Assembly: GCF_030269545.1 (NCBI RefSeq)
Contig: NZ_BSTN01000001.1
Location: 62,001-126,000 of the forward strand
DNA length: 64,000 nt
DNA from: Actinomadura sp. NBRC 104425
GTDB lineage: Bacteria; Actinomycetota; Actinomycetes; Streptosporangiales; Streptosporangiaceae
Direction of reading: 5' to 3'
Part shown: positions 51,703 to 60,245 of the stretch, one piece after another
How the letters are laid out: the number at the start of each line of letters is the position of its first letter
Numbering within the stretch: position 1 is the first letter of the stretch
The notes under the pieces: model-generated
Told to the model about the DNA's origin: nothing
Seen by the model: only the letters and a program-made list of their open reading frames with translations
Database searches by the model: none
Made by a program: the position numbers and the translations under genes

Positions 51703-52430
51703 GGGCCGGGGCGCACGCCGCGCAGGTAGGTGAGGACGGCCAGCACGCGGCGGTGGTCGTCGGGCGTCTGGTGCAGGTCGAGCTTGGTGAAGATCGAGCC
51801 GACGTGCTTGACGACGGCGGCCTCGCTGACCACCAGCGCGCGGGCGATCGCGCCGTTGGAGCGGCCCTCGGCCATCAGCGCCAGCACCTGGCGTTCGCGT
51901 TCGGTCAGCCGGTCCAGCGGGGAGGGCTCGCGGCGGCGCGCCAGCAGCCGCCGCACCACCTCCGGGTCGATCACGGTGCCGCCCGCCGCGACCCGCTCCA
52001 GCGCGTCGACGAACTCGGCGACCTCGCCGACCCGGTCCTTGAGCAGGTAGCCGACGCCGCCGCCGGTGTGCAGCAGGTCGGCGGCGTAGGACTGCTCGAC
52101 GTACTGCGACAGGACCAGGGACGGCAGCCCGAGCCGTCCCGCCAGCAACCCGAGGGGGGCGGCGGCACCGAACCACACGCGGTCGCAGCCGTACGCCCTG
52201 GCCACGGCGCGTGCGTTGCGCGCGACGCGAGGCGTCGGCAGCAGCGTGCGGACGCGGTCGCGCACCACCGGGAACGGCAGCCCGGAGTCGAAGGCGCGGG
52301 CCTGCGCCTCGTCGGAGGTGTAGACGACGACCTCGCCAGGCGGGAAGCGGCGCGCCAGCTCGTACACGAACGTCTCGATGCCGCCCCGGCGCGGCGGAAA
52401 GTCGTTGGTGATGATCAGGCAACGCGGCAC
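51699..52430 (-). CDS. Chimera of a GT4 glycosyltransferase N-terminus and a LuxR-type response regulator C-terminus
   Basis: 243 aa in one open frame. Residues 1 to about 98 are the N-terminus of a PimB-like GT4 mannosyltransferase (CLIITNDFPPRRGGIETFVYEL, PFPVVRDRV, LLPTPRVARNA, DRVWFGAAAPLGLLAG). From about residue 103 it becomes the last third of a NarL/LuxR receiver (LVLSQYVEQSYAADLL, GVGYLLKDRVGEVAEFVDAL) and its HTH (LTERERQVLALMAEGRSNGAIARALVVSEAAVVKH). The receiver Asp and the GT4 C-terminal domain are both missing. GTG at 52430 overlaps the preceding gene by 16 nt. I infer a deletion fused two genes; function is doubtful. Confidence 0.8.
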   Translation of the reverse strand: MPRCLIITNDFPPRRGGIETFVYELARRFPPGEVVVYTSDEAQARAFDSGLPFPVVRDRVRTLLPTPRVARNARAVARAYGCDRVWFGAAAPLGLLAGRLGLPSLVLSQYVEQSYAADLLHTGGGVGYLLKDRVGEVAEFVDALERVAAGGTVIDPEVVRRLLARRREPSPLDRLTERERQVLALMAEGRSNGAIARALVVSEAAVVKHVGSIFTKLDLHQTPDDHRRVLAVLTYLRGVRPGP

Positions 52431-53615
52431 AGGTCCTTCTCCTCCCGTGGGGCGGCGGCCGGGTGGGGAGCGGTGCGGCGGGGCGTCGCGGCCAACCGCG
52501 CCCACAGCGCCAGGACGGCGGGGTAGACCAGGTAGCCCCACCGGGAGGCGGGCATGAGGGCGGTCGCCGGCGTCAAACCGAGGGCGAGCCGGTCGGCGGC
52601 GGCCCGCGGACCGCGCGGCGGCCGGACGATCAGCGATACGGCCATCGCGACGGCTGCGGCGGCGAGCGCGGTGAGGGCGAGGGTGTGCCCGAACGGGCCG
52701 AGGCCGGCGAGCAAGTGCCCGGGCAGCGGGCTGTCGGCGGGGGACGCCACGTCCGCCAGTCCCAGCGGGAACCACAGGACGTGGGCCGCCATCCCGGACG
52801 GGTCGGCCAGCGCGGGCGGCAGCACGCCCACCGCGATGACGGTGGCGGCCGCCGCGGCGTACCAGCGGGCGGCGCCCCGTGCCGCCGCAGGCGCGAGACA
52901 CAGCGCCAGGCACACCGGCAGCCGGCCAGGCCGTCGCCTTGAGCGTCGCGGCCGCGCCCACGGCCAGGCCCGCCATGCCGGGACGGTCCCGTGCCGCCAG
53001 CGCCAGGCCCGCGCACACCAGCCCGATCACCGGCAGGTCGTCGCCGCCGACGGTCATCGGCAGCGCCAGCAGCGGCGAGGCGGCCGGCACCAGCAGCGGC
53101 CGTGCCCCGATGTCGCCCAGCAGGCGGGCGGACACGGCCAGCAGCACGACGAACACGCCCGCGAACAGCAGCCGCGCGTCCAGCCCGGCGAGCACGTGCG
53201 GAACGCCGAACAGCGCCATCCCCGGCAGGTACGGGTTGTAGGCCTCGTAGCCGGCTGCGGCCGGTTCGGGCGACGGGTACGGCGTGCCGTGCTCCAGCAG
53301 GTGCGCGCCCGACCGGTGCACGACGCCCACCTCCGGCTGGGCGTGACCGGTGGCCACCAGAACGGCCAGCGGCACCAGCACCGCACCGCCCGCCACCACC
53401 ATCGGGACCGCCGGGCCGCCGCCACCGCGTCTGGCCGCGAGCACCGCGCCGAGCGCGTACGCGGCGGCCGCGACCGCTCCCCAGACCCGGTGCGGTCCGA
53501 GGTGGGTCACCGCCGCCGTCACCGCCGCGAACACGGCGGACGCCCCGTACACCAGGGCCTGCGCCGGCGGCCGGAGACCGGCCGCGCGCATCACCTTCAC
53601 CGCATCCCTCCACAT
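52415..53615 (-). pseudogene. Frameshifted GT87/DUF2029-type membrane mannosyltransferase
   Basis: The N-terminal part (from ATG 53615, MWRDAVKVMRAAGL) reads through helices to KATAWPA near 52930. It then continues in another frame as CLALCLAPAAARGAARWYAAAAATV down to 52415. The sequence between the frames differs from the expected W-P-A-L-P-V-C by about two bases, so a 2-nt deletion or 1-nt insertion is near 52925-52935. The content is a multi-helix GT-C-type glycosyltransferase (GGDDLPVIGLV, HLLEHGTPYPSPEP, YNPYLPGMALFGV). A sequencing error could also explain it. It precedes the GT4 chimera, so a lipomannan-like pathway is implied. Confidence 0.75.
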
Positions 53616-53862
53616 GCCGCCTGAGCTGCGTTTTCGTCGCAGACCAGGCAACCGGGAAAGAGAGCGGAGATCACTACGTCTGGTTGCCGTCCCGAGGTAG
53701 ACCCAGCCCTACCCCGGTCCTCCACCGCACCAGAGGCCACGCCTGCCGGTCCCCTCGAACCGAAACCAGGCAAAGACCAGGCAAGTGCAGGCGCGAGCAG
53801 GGCGGGGCCGAACCTAGCCGGAAAGCGTCAGCCCAGGTCAGCTAGCGTCGGGAATCGATCCG

Positions 53863-54438
53863 CTAGCGGTAGGCGCCGCGGCGGTGGCAGCCGGTGAGAT
53901 GGTCGTCGACCAGCCCGCAGGCCTGCATGAGGGCGTACACGGTGGTCGGGCCGACGAATCGGAACCCATGCTTCTTCAGCTCCTTGGCCAGGGCCTTGGA
54001 GGCGGGGGTGGACGCGGGGACGTCGGCGGTGGACTCCGGGGCGGGCGCCTCGGGGTCGGCGTACCGCCAGACCGTCGCGGCCAGGCCGCCGGGCAAATCC
54101 AGCGCGGCCCGGGCGTTGGCGATCGCCGCCTCGATCTTCGCCCGGTTGCGGACGATGCCCGGGTCGCCCATCAGGCGTTCGACGTCGGAGGCGTCGAACG
54201 CGGCGACCTTCTCGGGGTCGAACCCGGCGAACGCGGCCCGGAAGCCCTCGCGTTTGCGCAGGATCGTCAGCCAGGACAGGCCCGACTGGAACGCCTCCAG
54301 GCACAGCCGCTCGTACAGCCCCGCGTCGTCGCGGACCGGGCGGCCCCATTCCTCATCGTGGTAGGCGACGTAGTCGGGCGCCGACACGCCCCAGGGGCAG
54401 CGCGCCAGACCGTCTTCGCCGAGAATCGCCGTGCTCAT
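53863..54438 (-). CDS. tag: DNA-3-methyladenine glycosylase I
   Basis: 191 aa. Removes 3-methyladenine from DNA to start base-excision repair. Seen: zinc site CPWG near the N-terminus with His in YVAYHDEEWGRPV, and the C-terminal DDHLTGCHRR; QSGLSWLTILRKREGFRAAF is the HhH-type core. Length is normal. ATG at 54438. An inverted repeat GCTAGCG/CGCTAGC (53841-53867) spans the stop and may be its terminator. The 247 nt upstream of 53863 to 53616 have no gene; the ACCAGGCAA motif occurs three times. Confidence 0.93.
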   Translation of the reverse strand: MSTAILGEDGLARCPWGVSAPDYVAYHDEEWGRPVRDDAGLYERLCLEAFQSGLSWLTILRKREGFRAAFAGFDPEKVAAFDASDVERLMGDPGIVRNRAKIEAAIANARAALDLPGGLAATVWRYADPEAPAPESTADVPASTPASKALAKELKKHGFRFVGPTTVYALMQACGLVDDHLTGCHRRGAYR

Positions 54439-54544
54439 CGGCCCGTTCTACCGCACGCCCCCGACAGTTCCGGCCGCCCGCCGCCGCCCGGCCGCCGTGG
54501 CGGATTCGGTCGGGGCGGGTGAGGGGTGGGCGCGGTGGGGCGGT

Positions 54545-55105
54545 TTACGGGCGGTCGTCTTCGTCTCGCCGTTTGGCCAGGTCGACGGGGTCGTCGACAG
54601 TGGGGTCGGCGGGGTCGCCGCCGGGCCGGTCGGCCTGCTCGGAGTCGTCCCACGGGGCCCGCTCGCCCGAACCGTAAAGTTTCGGTTCGATTTCGCGGTC
54701 ATACGGGGCATACAGGTCGTCCGCGACGTCCACCCCCGCGTCGCCGAGGCGCCGCCGCAGCACGTCCACCTGATGTTCCAGTTCGGCCACGCGCACGTCC
54801 CGCTCCGACAGCGCGTACGCCAGCCGGTGCAGCGTCTCGTCGGCGACCTCCACCTGGTAGCCCCACAGGCCGCGCGGCAGCCGCAGCATCGCCACGTCCG
54901 GCGCGGTGAGGGCGCGCCCCGGCGGCAGCCGGAACGGCGGATGGTCGGGACGGGCCGGGGCCAGCTCGCCTCCGCGCCCCATGGCGAGGACCACGACGGC
55001 GCCCAGCACGGCCAGGCCGGCCAGGACGAGCACCACAACCACGATCTCGCTCCGATCTGTCGACGCCTCCGCAAGACGATCGTGCCACGATCCGGCCACG
55101 GACAT
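54545..55105 (-). CDS. Membrane-anchored DivIVA-like hypothetical protein
   Basis: 186 aa. One membrane helix near the N-terminus (SEIVVVVLVLAGLAVLGAVVVLAMG), then FRLPPGRALTAPDVAMLRLPRGLWGYQVEVADETLHRLAYAL, a short coiled coil (RVAELEHQVDVLRRRLGDAG) and an acidic tail. The order membrane helix, DivIVA-like segment and coil is seen in the DUF next to tag in actinobacteria. ATG at 55105 is my choice; the start is uncertain, and the region before it is a repeat tract that should not be coding. Confidence 0.65.
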   Translation of the reverse strand: MSVAGSWHDRLAEASTDRSEIVVVVLVLAGLAVLGAVVVLAMGRGGELAPARPDHPPFRLPPGRALTAPDVAMLRLPRGLWGYQVEVADETLHRLAYALSERDVRVAELEHQVDVLRRRLGDAGVDVADDLYAPYDREIEPKLYGSGERAPWDDSEQADRPGGDPADPTVDDPVDLAKRRDEDDRP

Positions 55106-55131
55106 GCGGCAGCAGCGTGTCGCGCCGCCCG

Positions 55132-55196
55132 ACCGCGCCACCCCACCGCGCCGCCCCACCGCGCCGCCCCACCGCGCCGCCCTACCGCGGCGGCCC
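55132..55196. repeat. 13-bp tandem repeat, five copies
   Basis: Unit ACCGCGCCGCCCC starts at 55132, 55145, 55158, 55171 and 55184; the middle copies are almost identical and the outer ones diverge. It lies directly upstream of the DivIVA-like gene's start, between it and the phoX terminator. Confidence 0.9.
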
Positions 55197-55210
55197 CCGC
55201 TCAAACGCGA

Positions 55211-55251
55211 CGGGCCGCGCCCCGCCGGGGAGGACGGCGGGACGCGGCCCG
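55211..55251 (-). terminator. Hairpin downstream of phoX
   Basis: CGGGCCGCGCCCCGCC at 55211-55226 pairs with 55236-55251, with one A-C mismatch. It lies 15 nt after the phosphatase stop. Confidence 0.65.
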
Positions 55252-55265
55252 GGGAGGCTCAGGTC

Positions 55266-56579
55266 TCAGGCCCGCAGGCGGTGCCAGGGACCGGTGATGG
55301 CGAAGGTGACGCCGGGCTCCTGCCGGTTGGCGAACAGCGTCCGGCCGTCCGGGGAGAACGTCACGCCCGTCATCTCGCTGCCGTTGAAGGCGTTGCGGGC
55401 GAAGGCGAACGGCTCGCCCTTGCGGGTGGTGCCGACGAGGTACTGCTCGCCGTCGCCGTCCTCGGCCAGGATCACGCCGCCGCCGTACGGGGAGACGGTG
55501 ATGTTGTCGGGGCCGTCGAACCGGCCGCCCGGCTTGAACACCAGCTCCAGCTCGATCGTCCGGCGGTGCGGGTCGTACTTCCACACCTGCCCGGCGTGGT
55601 CGGCGGCGGCGCCGTCACCGGTGCGCGAGTAGCTGGCGACGAAGTAGGCCTTGCCGTGGCCCCACCAGGCGCCCTCCAGCTTCTGGCTGCGGGTGATCTT
55701 GTCGAACTGCTTGCGGGTGGAGGTGGCGGCCGCCGACGGGTCGGGCACCTTCACCCACGTGACGCGGAACGTGGCGCCCGGCTCCTGCACGACCGACAGG
55801 TCCGGCAGGTCGGGGACGTACATCGCCTCCAGCAGCCCGCCCGCCATGTAGCTGTGGTAGCCGCCGCGGTGCACCTTCGGGGTGAACCGGTAGAACAGGC
55901 CGAACGGGTTGGCGGCGTCCTCGGTGAGGTAGGCGACGTTGGTGCGCGGGTCGATCGCGACCGCCTCGTGCGAGAACCGGCCCATGCCCTTGATCGGCTC
56001 GGGCTTGGTGAGCCGCCCGGACGGGTCGACCTCGAACACCCACCCGTGGGACTTGGTCTGCCCGCTGAAGCCCTCGGTCTCCTCGCAGCTCAGCCAGGTG
56101 CCCCAGGGGGTGCGGCCGCCGGCGCAGTTGGTGGACGTCCCGGCGAGGCTGATGTACTGCGAGACCAGCCTGCCGTCGCGGTCGACGTCCAGGGTGGTGG
56201 TGCCGCCGTAGGCGGCGGGGTCGTACACCAGGCGGGAGGGGGCGACGGGCTTGACGCCGCTCGAGGTCTGCTCGTGGTTGCGCACCAGGCGGGTGACCCC
56301 CGGACGGGGGCCCTTGAACGTGGCGGTGCCGTCGTGCTTGCCCGGCACCAGGACGCCGTCCTTGATCGTGTCACCCTGGGCGGAGATCGCCGTGTACGAG
56401 AAGCCCTTGGGCAGGTCGAGCTGCCCCTTGGGGTCGGGCACCAGCGGGCCGTAGCCGTACGCCTCGCCGGTGTCGGCTCCCGCGGCGGTCTGGAAGATCG
56501 TGTCGAGGCTGCCGGCAAGGGCGATGGACAGCGCGCCGGCGGCGCCGCCCTTCACCACCCCGCGTCGGGACACGGACAT
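55266..56579 (-). CDS. PhoX-type alkaline phosphatase, Tat-exported
   Basis: 437 aa. The Tat signal (SVSRRGVVKGGAAGALSIALAG) is clear, and ATG at 56579 has AAGGAG upstream. The rest fits the PhoX/DUF839 beta-propeller: LVRNHEQTSSG, GGTTTLDVDRDGR, CAGGRTPWGTWLSCEETEG, GRFSHEAVAIDP, YLTEDAANPFGLFYRF. PhoX enzymes bind Ca and Fe. It would release phosphate outside the cell. The nearby TatB gene is part of its export route. No Pho box was seen in the 187 nt upstream, which are otherwise empty. Confidence 0.9.
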   Translation of the reverse strand: MSVSRRGVVKGGAAGALSIALAGSLDTIFQTAAGADTGEAYGYGPLVPDPKGQLDLPKGFSYTAISAQGDTIKDGVLVPGKHDGTATFKGPRPGVTRLVRNHEQTSSGVKPVAPSRLVYDPAAYGGTTTLDVDRDGRLVSQYISLAGTSTNCAGGRTPWGTWLSCEETEGFSGQTKSHGWVFEVDPSGRLTKPEPIKGMGRFSHEAVAIDPRTNVAYLTEDAANPFGLFYRFTPKVHRGGYHSYMAGGLLEAMYVPDLPDLSVVQEPGATFRVTWVKVPDPSAAATSTRKQFDKITRSQKLEGAWWGHGKAYFVASYSRTGDGAAADHAGQVWKYDPHRRTIELELVFKPGGRFDGPDNITVSPYGGGVILAEDGDGEQYLVGTTRKGEPFAFARNAFNGSEMTGVTFSPDGRTLFANRQEPGVTFAITGPWHRLRA

Positions 56580-56766
56580 GGGCTCTCCTTCGTGTCGTGC
56601 TCGGGCCACGCGGGAGCCTGGTCGGCGCCGGTGAACCGGTGGTGAACCGGCGCGGGCGGGCCTGGAAAAACCGCTGGACACCGTCCGCCCGGCGGGTCGC
56701 GGCGGGCCCGCCGGGCGGATTTGGCTCACGGCCGGCGGGGGCTGCGGGGGCCGCCCGCCGGACCGG

Positions 56767-57381
56767 TCACGGTTCGGCCTCGGCGTAGTCCTCCGGGGTC
56801 GCCTGGATGCGCGGCCAGGACCGCTCCAACAGGTCGAACGCCTCGGTGACCGACCCCGTCCAGCCGATCGCGTCGAAGATCTTCGGTCGGGCGAACCCCT
56901 GGTCGGCCAGGCCGCGCATGAGGTCGCGCAGCGGCTCGTACACGCCGTAGGGGTCGAGCAGCACCAGCGGCTTGTCGTGCATGCCGAGCACCCGGGAGGT
57001 CCAGATCTCGAACAGCTCCTCCAGCGTGCCGATGCCGCCGGGCAGCACCAGGAACGCGTCGCTGCGCCGGTCCATCTCGCCCTTGCGGCTGCGCATGTCC
57101 GGCGTGACGATCAGCTCGTCGCTGTCGTGGTCGGCCAACTCCAGGCCGGCCAGCCCCTCGGGGATCACCCCGACGGTGCGGGCGCCGCCCGCCCGTGCGG
57201 CGCGGGCCACCGCGCCCATGCACGACACCTGGCCGCCGCCGCTGACCAGGCTGTGGCCGCGGCGGGCCAGTTCGGCGCCGACCTCGGCGGCCAGGTCGAC
57301 GAACTTGCGGTCGATCCGGCTGCTGGAGGCGCAGAACACGCACACCGCCTTGCCGGAGTCCGCGGGCTGGGGCCGACTCAT
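56767..57381 (-). CDS. LOG-family protein (TIGR00730), second of a pair
   Basis: 204 aa Rossmann-like fold of the lysine decarboxylase-like/LOG family. Motifs: VCVFCASSSRID, LVSGGGQVSCMGAVARAA and the PGGxGTxxE signature in VLPGGIGTLEELFEIW. LOG enzymes cleave nucleotide 5'-monophosphates to a base and ribose 5-phosphate. ATG at 57381 overlaps the stop of the upstream LOG gene by one base (TGATG), so the two are translationally coupled. Confidence 0.9.
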   Translation of the reverse strand: MSRPQPADSGKAVCVFCASSSRIDRKFVDLAAEVGAELARRGHSLVSGGGQVSCMGAVARAARAGGARTVGVIPEGLAGLELADHDSDELIVTPDMRSRKGEMDRRSDAFLVLPGGIGTLEELFEIWTSRVLGMHDKPLVLLDPYGVYEPLRDLMRGLADQGFARPKIFDAIGWTGSVTEAFDLLERSWPRIQATPEDYAEAEP

Positions 57382-58187
57382 CAGGTTCCGTCCGCCCCCG
57401 CCTGGGCCGCCGCGCGGGCCGCCGCCTCCTCCCGGGCCTGCCGCTGCTGCTCGCGGTGCGCCTCGACGATGACGCGCACGACCTCGTCGGGGTCGTCGGT
57501 GAGGTGCACCAGGTCGAGGTCCTCGGGGGAGATCTTGCCGGACGGCAGCATGGTCGTCTTGATCCACTCCAGCAGGCCGCCCCAGAACTCGGTGCCGACC
57601 AGCACGATCGGGAACCGGGTGATCTTGCCGGTCTGCACCAGGGTGACCGCCTCGAACAGCTCGTCCAGCGTGCCGAACCCGCCGGGGAGCACGACGAACG
57701 CCTGGGCGTACTTGACGAACATCGTCTTGCGGACGAAGAAGTAGCGGAACTCCAGGCCGATGTCGAGGTGGTCGTTGAGCTTCTGCTCGAACGGCAGCTC
57801 GATGCCCAGCCCCACCGACAGGCCGCCGGCGTCGTCGCAGCCCTTGTTGGCCGCCTCCATGATCCCCGGACCGCCGCCGGTGATGACCGCGTAGCCCGCC
57901 TCGTGCAGCCGGGCGCCGATCTCGACGGCCAGCTCGTACTCCTCCGAGCCGGGCTTGGTGCGGGCGCTGCCGAACACGCTGACCGCCTGCGGCAGCTCGG
58001 CCAGCAGCCCGAAGCCCTCCACGAACTCCGCCTGGATCCGCAACACCCGCCACGGGTCGGCGTGGACCCAGTCGGCCGACCCGCGGCCGTCCAGCAGCCG
58101 CTGGTCGGTGGTCGTCTGCGGCACGGCGCGGCCCCGCAGCACCGCGGGCCCCTGCCGCCGCTTCGGGGTAGTCACATCTGATGTCAT
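57381..58187 (-). CDS. LOG-family protein (TIGR00730), first of a pair
   Basis: 268 aa. Longer version of the same fold: VFGSARTKPGSEEY, VITGGGPGIMEAANKG, VRKTMFVKYAQAFVVLPGGFGTLDELFEA, with a charged C-terminal helix (AHREQQRQAREEAAARA). ATG at 58187 (MTSDVTTPKRR) is chosen; ATG at 58205 would add six residues. Upstream of the second LOG gene and overlapping it. The pair is in the mycobacterial dapE-LOG neighbourhood as I recall it. Substrates are not evident. Confidence 0.9.
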   Translation of the reverse strand: MTSDVTTPKRRQGPAVLRGRAVPQTTTDQRLLDGRGSADWVHADPWRVLRIQAEFVEGFGLLAELPQAVSVFGSARTKPGSEEYELAVEIGARLHEAGYAVITGGGPGIMEAANKGCDDAGGLSVGLGIELPFEQKLNDHLDIGLEFRYFFVRKTMFVKYAQAFVVLPGGFGTLDELFEAVTLVQTGKITRFPIVLVGTEFWGGLLEWIKTTMLPSGKISPEDLDLVHLTDDPDEVVRVIVEAHREQQRQAREEAAARAAAQAGADGT

Positions 58188-58295
58188 GCCCCTCACCGTA
58201 GCCAAGGGCCCCGCGTGAAGCCTTCCGGTTAAAAGCGAGGTGTCACGGCAGGGCAGCAGACACGCCCCGGGCGGACCGGCTCGGGAAGGGCGCGC

Positions 58296-59354
58296 TCAGG
58301 ACGTGAGCCAGGTGCGCATGCGGCGCTCGCACTCGCGGATCAGCGGGATTTCGACGTACTCGTCCTTGGTGTGGGCCAGGGTGGGCTCGCCGGGGCCGTA
58401 GTTGACGGCCGGGACGCCGAGCTCGGCGAACTGGGCGACGTCGGTCCAGCCCAGCTTGGCGCGCACCGGGGCGCCGGTGGCCGCGACGAAGGCGGCGGCC
58501 GCCGGGTGGGTGAGGCCGGGACGGGCGGCGGGGGCCCCGTCCGTGACCGCCACGTCGAACCCGGCGAACAGGTCCCGCAGGTACGCCACGGCATTGTCGA
58601 GCGACTTGTCGGGGGCGAAGCGGTAGTTGACGGTCACGACGCACTCGTCGGGGATCACGTTGCCCGCGACGCCGCCCCGGATGAACACCGCGTTGAGGCC
58701 CTCGTGGTATTCCAGGCCGTCCACGACCGGGCGCGCGGGCTCGTAGGCGCGCAGCACGTCCAGAATCGTGCCGGCGGAGTGGATGGCGTTGGAGCCCATC
58801 CAGGCGCGCGCGCTGTGCGCCCGCGCGCCCGTCGCGGTGACGTCGACCCGCACCGTGCCCTGGCAGCCGCCCTCGATCTGCCCGGCGGTGGGCTCCATCA
58901 GCACCGCGAAGTCGCCCTCCAGCAGCTCCGGGCGCACCGAGGCCAGGCGGCGCAGGCCGTTGCGTTCGGCCTCCACCTCCTCGCACTCGTAGAACACGTA
59001 GGTGACGTCGCGGCTCGGCTCCGGCACGGTGGCGGCCAGCCGCAGCGCCACGGCCAGCCCGGACTTCATGTCCGTGGTGCCGCACCCGTACAGCCGGTCG
59101 CCCTCCACCCGGGACGGCAGGTTGCCGTTCAGCGGGACGGTGTCCAGATGGCCCGCTATCACGACGCGCTCGGCGCGCCCCAGGCCGGTGCGGGCGACGA
59201 CGGTGTCGCCGTCGCGCTCCACCGTCAGGTGCGGCAGGGGCCGCAGGGCCGCCTCGACCGCGTCGGCGAGGGCGCGCTCGGCGCCGCTCACCGACTCGAT
59301 GTCGACGACCGCCGCGGTCAGTTCCGCCGCGTCCACGTGCAGATCGAGCCGCAT
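58296..59354 (-). CDS. dapE: Succinyl-diaminopimelate desuccinylase
   Basis: 352 aa M20-family metallopeptidase in the lysine/DAP pathway, hydrolysing N-succinyl-LL-DAP. Seen: metal motif GHLDTVPLNG, GCGTTDMKSGLAVAL, the general base pair YECEEVE, and GVPAVNYGPGEPTLAHTKDEYVE. Start ATG at 59354, 10 nt after dapD ends. The paired dapD-dapE order confirms the succinylase branch of DAP synthesis. Confidence 0.95.
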   Translation of the reverse strand: MRLDLHVDAAELTAAVVDIESVSGAERALADAVEAALRPLPHLTVERDGDTVVARTGLGRAERVVIAGHLDTVPLNGNLPSRVEGDRLYGCGTTDMKSGLAVALRLAATVPEPSRDVTYVFYECEEVEAERNGLRRLASVRPELLEGDFAVLMEPTAGQIEGGCQGTVRVDVTATGARAHSARAWMGSNAIHSAGTILDVLRAYEPARPVVDGLEYHEGLNAVFIRGGVAGNVIPDECVVTVNYRFAPDKSLDNAVAYLRDLFAGFDVAVTDGAPAARPGLTHPAAAAFVAATGAPVRAKLGWTDVAQFAELGVPAVNYGPGEPTLAHTKDEYVEIPLIRECERRMRTWLTS

Positions 59355-59364
59355 GCCGCCGTCC

Positions 59365-60201
59365 TCAGGTGTTGATGCCGTGGTCGCGGAGGATGTCGTT
59401 GAGTTCGGCCTTGTCGTGCCGCTGCCCCTCTTCCAGCCGCTTGAGCACCAGCACCGCGGGCATGCCGAACGTGCCGCCCTTGAACTCCTTGATCCGGGTG
59501 CCGCCGACCGCCACGCACCAGTCGGGGATGCGGCCCCGGCTGATCTCCTCGCCCGTCTCCACGTCGATGACCGGCATGGACGCCGACAGGTTCGTCCCGG
59601 AGCCGACCACCGCGCCGCGGCCGACCCGGGCCCCCTCCACGATCATCGACCGGCTGCCGATCATGGCGTCGTCCTCGATGACCACCGGCACCGCGTTCGG
59701 CGGCTCCAGCACGCCGCCGATGCCCACCCCGCCCGACAGGTGGACGTTCTTGCCGATCTGCGCGCACGACCCCACGGTCGCCCAGGTGTCGACCATGGTG
59801 CCGGAGTCGACGTAGGCGCCGATGTTGGTGAACGACGGCATCAGCACCACGCCGGGCGCCAGGTAGGAGCCCCACCGGGCGATCGCGCCGGGCACCACGC
59901 GCACGCCGTCCAGGCGGCTCTTGAGCGGAATGCGGTCGTGGTACTGGAAGTCGCCCACCTGCGACCGCACCATGCCGAGGACCTTGAAGCTGAGCAGGAT
60001 CGCCCGCTTGGCGCGCTCGTCGACGACGACCTCGTCGGTCTCGGGGTCCACCTGGGCGACCCGGGCCTGGCCGGTGTCGATCTGGTCGACGGCCGCCACG
60101 ATGGCCGCGCGGGCCTCGGAGTCGTCCGGAGAAAGATCGGCTCGCCGCTCCCACAGCTCGTCGATGACGCCGGAGATCGGGCTGGTGAACGTTTGGGTCA
60201 T
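59365..60201 (-). CDS. dapD: Tetrahydrodipicolinate N-succinyltransferase
   Basis: 278 aa. Actinobacterial DapD with the left-handed beta-helix (hexapeptide) core: GAYVDSGTMVDTWATVGSCAQIGKNVHLSGGVGIGGVLEP, DDAMIGSRSMIVEGARVGRGAVVGSGT. It transfers a succinyl group to tetrahydrodipicolinate. ATG at 60201 is preceded by AGGAG; the longer frame to 60255 is not supported. Directly upstream of dapE. Confidence 0.95.
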   Translation of the reverse strand: MTQTFTSPISGVIDELWERRADLSPDDSEARAAIVAAVDQIDTGQARVAQVDPETDEVVVDERAKRAILLSFKVLGMVRSQVGDFQYHDRIPLKSRLDGVRVVPGAIARWGSYLAPGVVLMPSFTNIGAYVDSGTMVDTWATVGSCAQIGKNVHLSGGVGIGGVLEPPNAVPVVIEDDAMIGSRSMIVEGARVGRGAVVGSGTNLSASMPVIDVETGEEISRGRIPDWCVAVGGTRIKEFKGGTFGMPAVLVLKRLEEGQRHDKAELNDILRDHGINT

Positions 60202-60245
60202 GGCTCCTGAGCTTACTGGGGGCCATTCCCCGGTACGGTCGTCGC

